A DNA stretch of 56,045 bases from Thermoplasmata archaeon (GTDB lineage: Archaea; Thermoplasmatota; E2; DHVEG-1). Shown here piece after piece: positions 55,488 through 56,045 of this stretch. The stretch spans positions 33,098-89,142 of the forward strand of contig JAHWGK010000005.1 in assembly GCA_020054495.1 (NCBI GenBank), written 5' to 3'. The number at the start of each line of letters is the position of its first letter. Within the stretch, counting starts at the first letter, position 1. A model generated the notes under the pieces. The model was not told where the DNA came from, searched no databases, and saw only the letters and a list, made by a program, of their open reading frames with translations. Both the position numbers and the translations under genes were made by a program.

Positions 55488-56045
55488 ATGAACCAAATAA
55501 CGAAACTAAGAACAGAATATGTAAAACCAAACAACAATATATCTTTTCCTATCGGCACTGTTCTCACAGTGCAGAAATATTATGAACATCTTAAATTATC
55601 TAAAATATTCAGTAAATTTAAGAAACGAGGAAAAGACATAAACGCCCTCATCGAGTCTTTATTGAGCTATAAACTCACTGAGAATCAGAGTATTACCAAG
55701 GCTGCAGATTGGATCAATCGAGATGAAGTGCTAGCTACATTTAAACTTGAGTCCTTTGAACAAAGAACTCTTTACAGGGTACTTGAACTCATTGGTGATA
55801 ACCGAGAAGAGATCATAGCAGATATTCAGGATGTATTGTTTGAGTTATATGATTTTGAACATACAGACATTAACATGGATTGGACGAGCCTTATCCTTTA
55901 TGGAGCTAAATGTCCACTTGGCCGATATGGATATAGTCGTGATCATCGTCCAGATAAGAAACAAATAACCTTGGGCATCAGTGAACTATCTCATCCTATC
56001 AATATTCCGATAGGTATGACTGTTCGTGAAGGCAATGTCAATGAT
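55488..56045 (+). CDS. IS1634/IS4-superfamily transposase, 5' part (runs off window)
   Basis: The first 186 codons are visible. MNQITKLRTEYVKPNNNISF, then FPIGTVLTVQKYYEHLKLSK is the usual beginning of IS1634-type transposases. DINMDWTSLILYGAKCPLGR, then GYSRDHRPDKKQITLGISEL contains the first catalytic Asp and the RDHRPDKKQ motif. The rest of the gene and element lies beyond the window. The TATA-like box and TTGAC half-sites lie just upstream. Confidence 0.85.
   Translation, partial: MNQITKLRTEYVKPNNNISFPIGTVLTVQKYYEHLKLSKIFSKFKKRGKDINALIESLLSYKLTENQSITKAADWINRDEVLATFKLESFEQRTLYRVLELIGDNREEIIADIQDVLFELYDFEHTDINMDWTSLILYGAKCPLGRYGYSRDHRPDKKQITLGISELSHPINIPIGMTVREGNVND

Overview
This AT-rich window (roughly one third G+C by eye) is archaeal. 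The evidence is a class I lysyl-tRNA synthetase, an archaeal-type alanyl-tRNA synthetase, Sec61beta, RNA polymerase subunit K beside ribosomal protein S2, aMBF1, type II methionine aminopeptidase, deoxyhypusine synthase, and TTTATATA-type promoters often placed for leaderless or short-leader transcripts. The many exported beta-propeller, PKD and clostripain-like proteins, and the lack of methanogenesis genes here, suggest a heterotrophic Thermoplasmatota lineage (for example MBG-D/Thermoprofundales-like). That placement is inference, not seen directly.

Layout. 1-606: an IS200/IS605-type Y1 transposase with a G+C-rich tail. 956-3346: an exported repeat protein. 3398-7910 (minus): an operon of a GfcR-like HTH-PRTase regulator, LysS, a tRNA methylthiotransferase and a bacterial-type GAPDH. 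8054-15547: information-processing and housekeeping genes (Sec61beta, AlaS, coiled-coil protein, aMBF1, Sua5/YrdC, Map) ending in a creatininase-family hydrolase.

15641-22046 (minus) is the most interesting part. It holds a MEMO1-family gene, deoxyhypusine synthase and a PaaK/CapK-like adenylate-forming enzyme. These are followed by three short paralogous peptide genes with a nearly invariant C-terminal YGT(I/T)SIK(D/E)F motif, then two paralogous radical SAM/SPASM proteins. It looks like an undescribed RiPP (ribosomally made, post-translationally modified peptide) locus. The convergent creatininase-family gene (same superfamily as MftE of mycofactocin maturation) is a candidate leader peptidase.

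22223-29500: a run of large secreted proteins (FG-GAP propeller plus PKD; a C11 clostripain homologue whose catalytic His is replaced; a 1031-aa propeller protein), separated by decayed copies of their own 3' ends. 29556-34419: antiporter, deaminase, MfnA-type decarboxylase with a truncated hpt remnant, and a PRC-barrel protein. 34942-40331: a tandemly duplicated pair (A1-B1-A2-B2) of membrane-anchored exported proteins, whose B members appear to start at non-AUG codons. 40342-43150 (minus): M50 protease, TraB-like protein, rpsB, rpoK.

43419-56045 is a more mobile region. It has a DDE transposase with a 5' hairpin, small DNA-binding proteins, a HoxE/F/U-like NADH-oxidoreductase module whose E subunit carries an N-terminal ribbon-helix-helix domain, a malic enzyme gene interrupted by one in-frame TAG, several small proteins, a gene flanked by matching TTGAC palindromes, and the 5' end of an IS1634-type transposase running off the window. 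No tRNA, rRNA or CRISPR array was seen.
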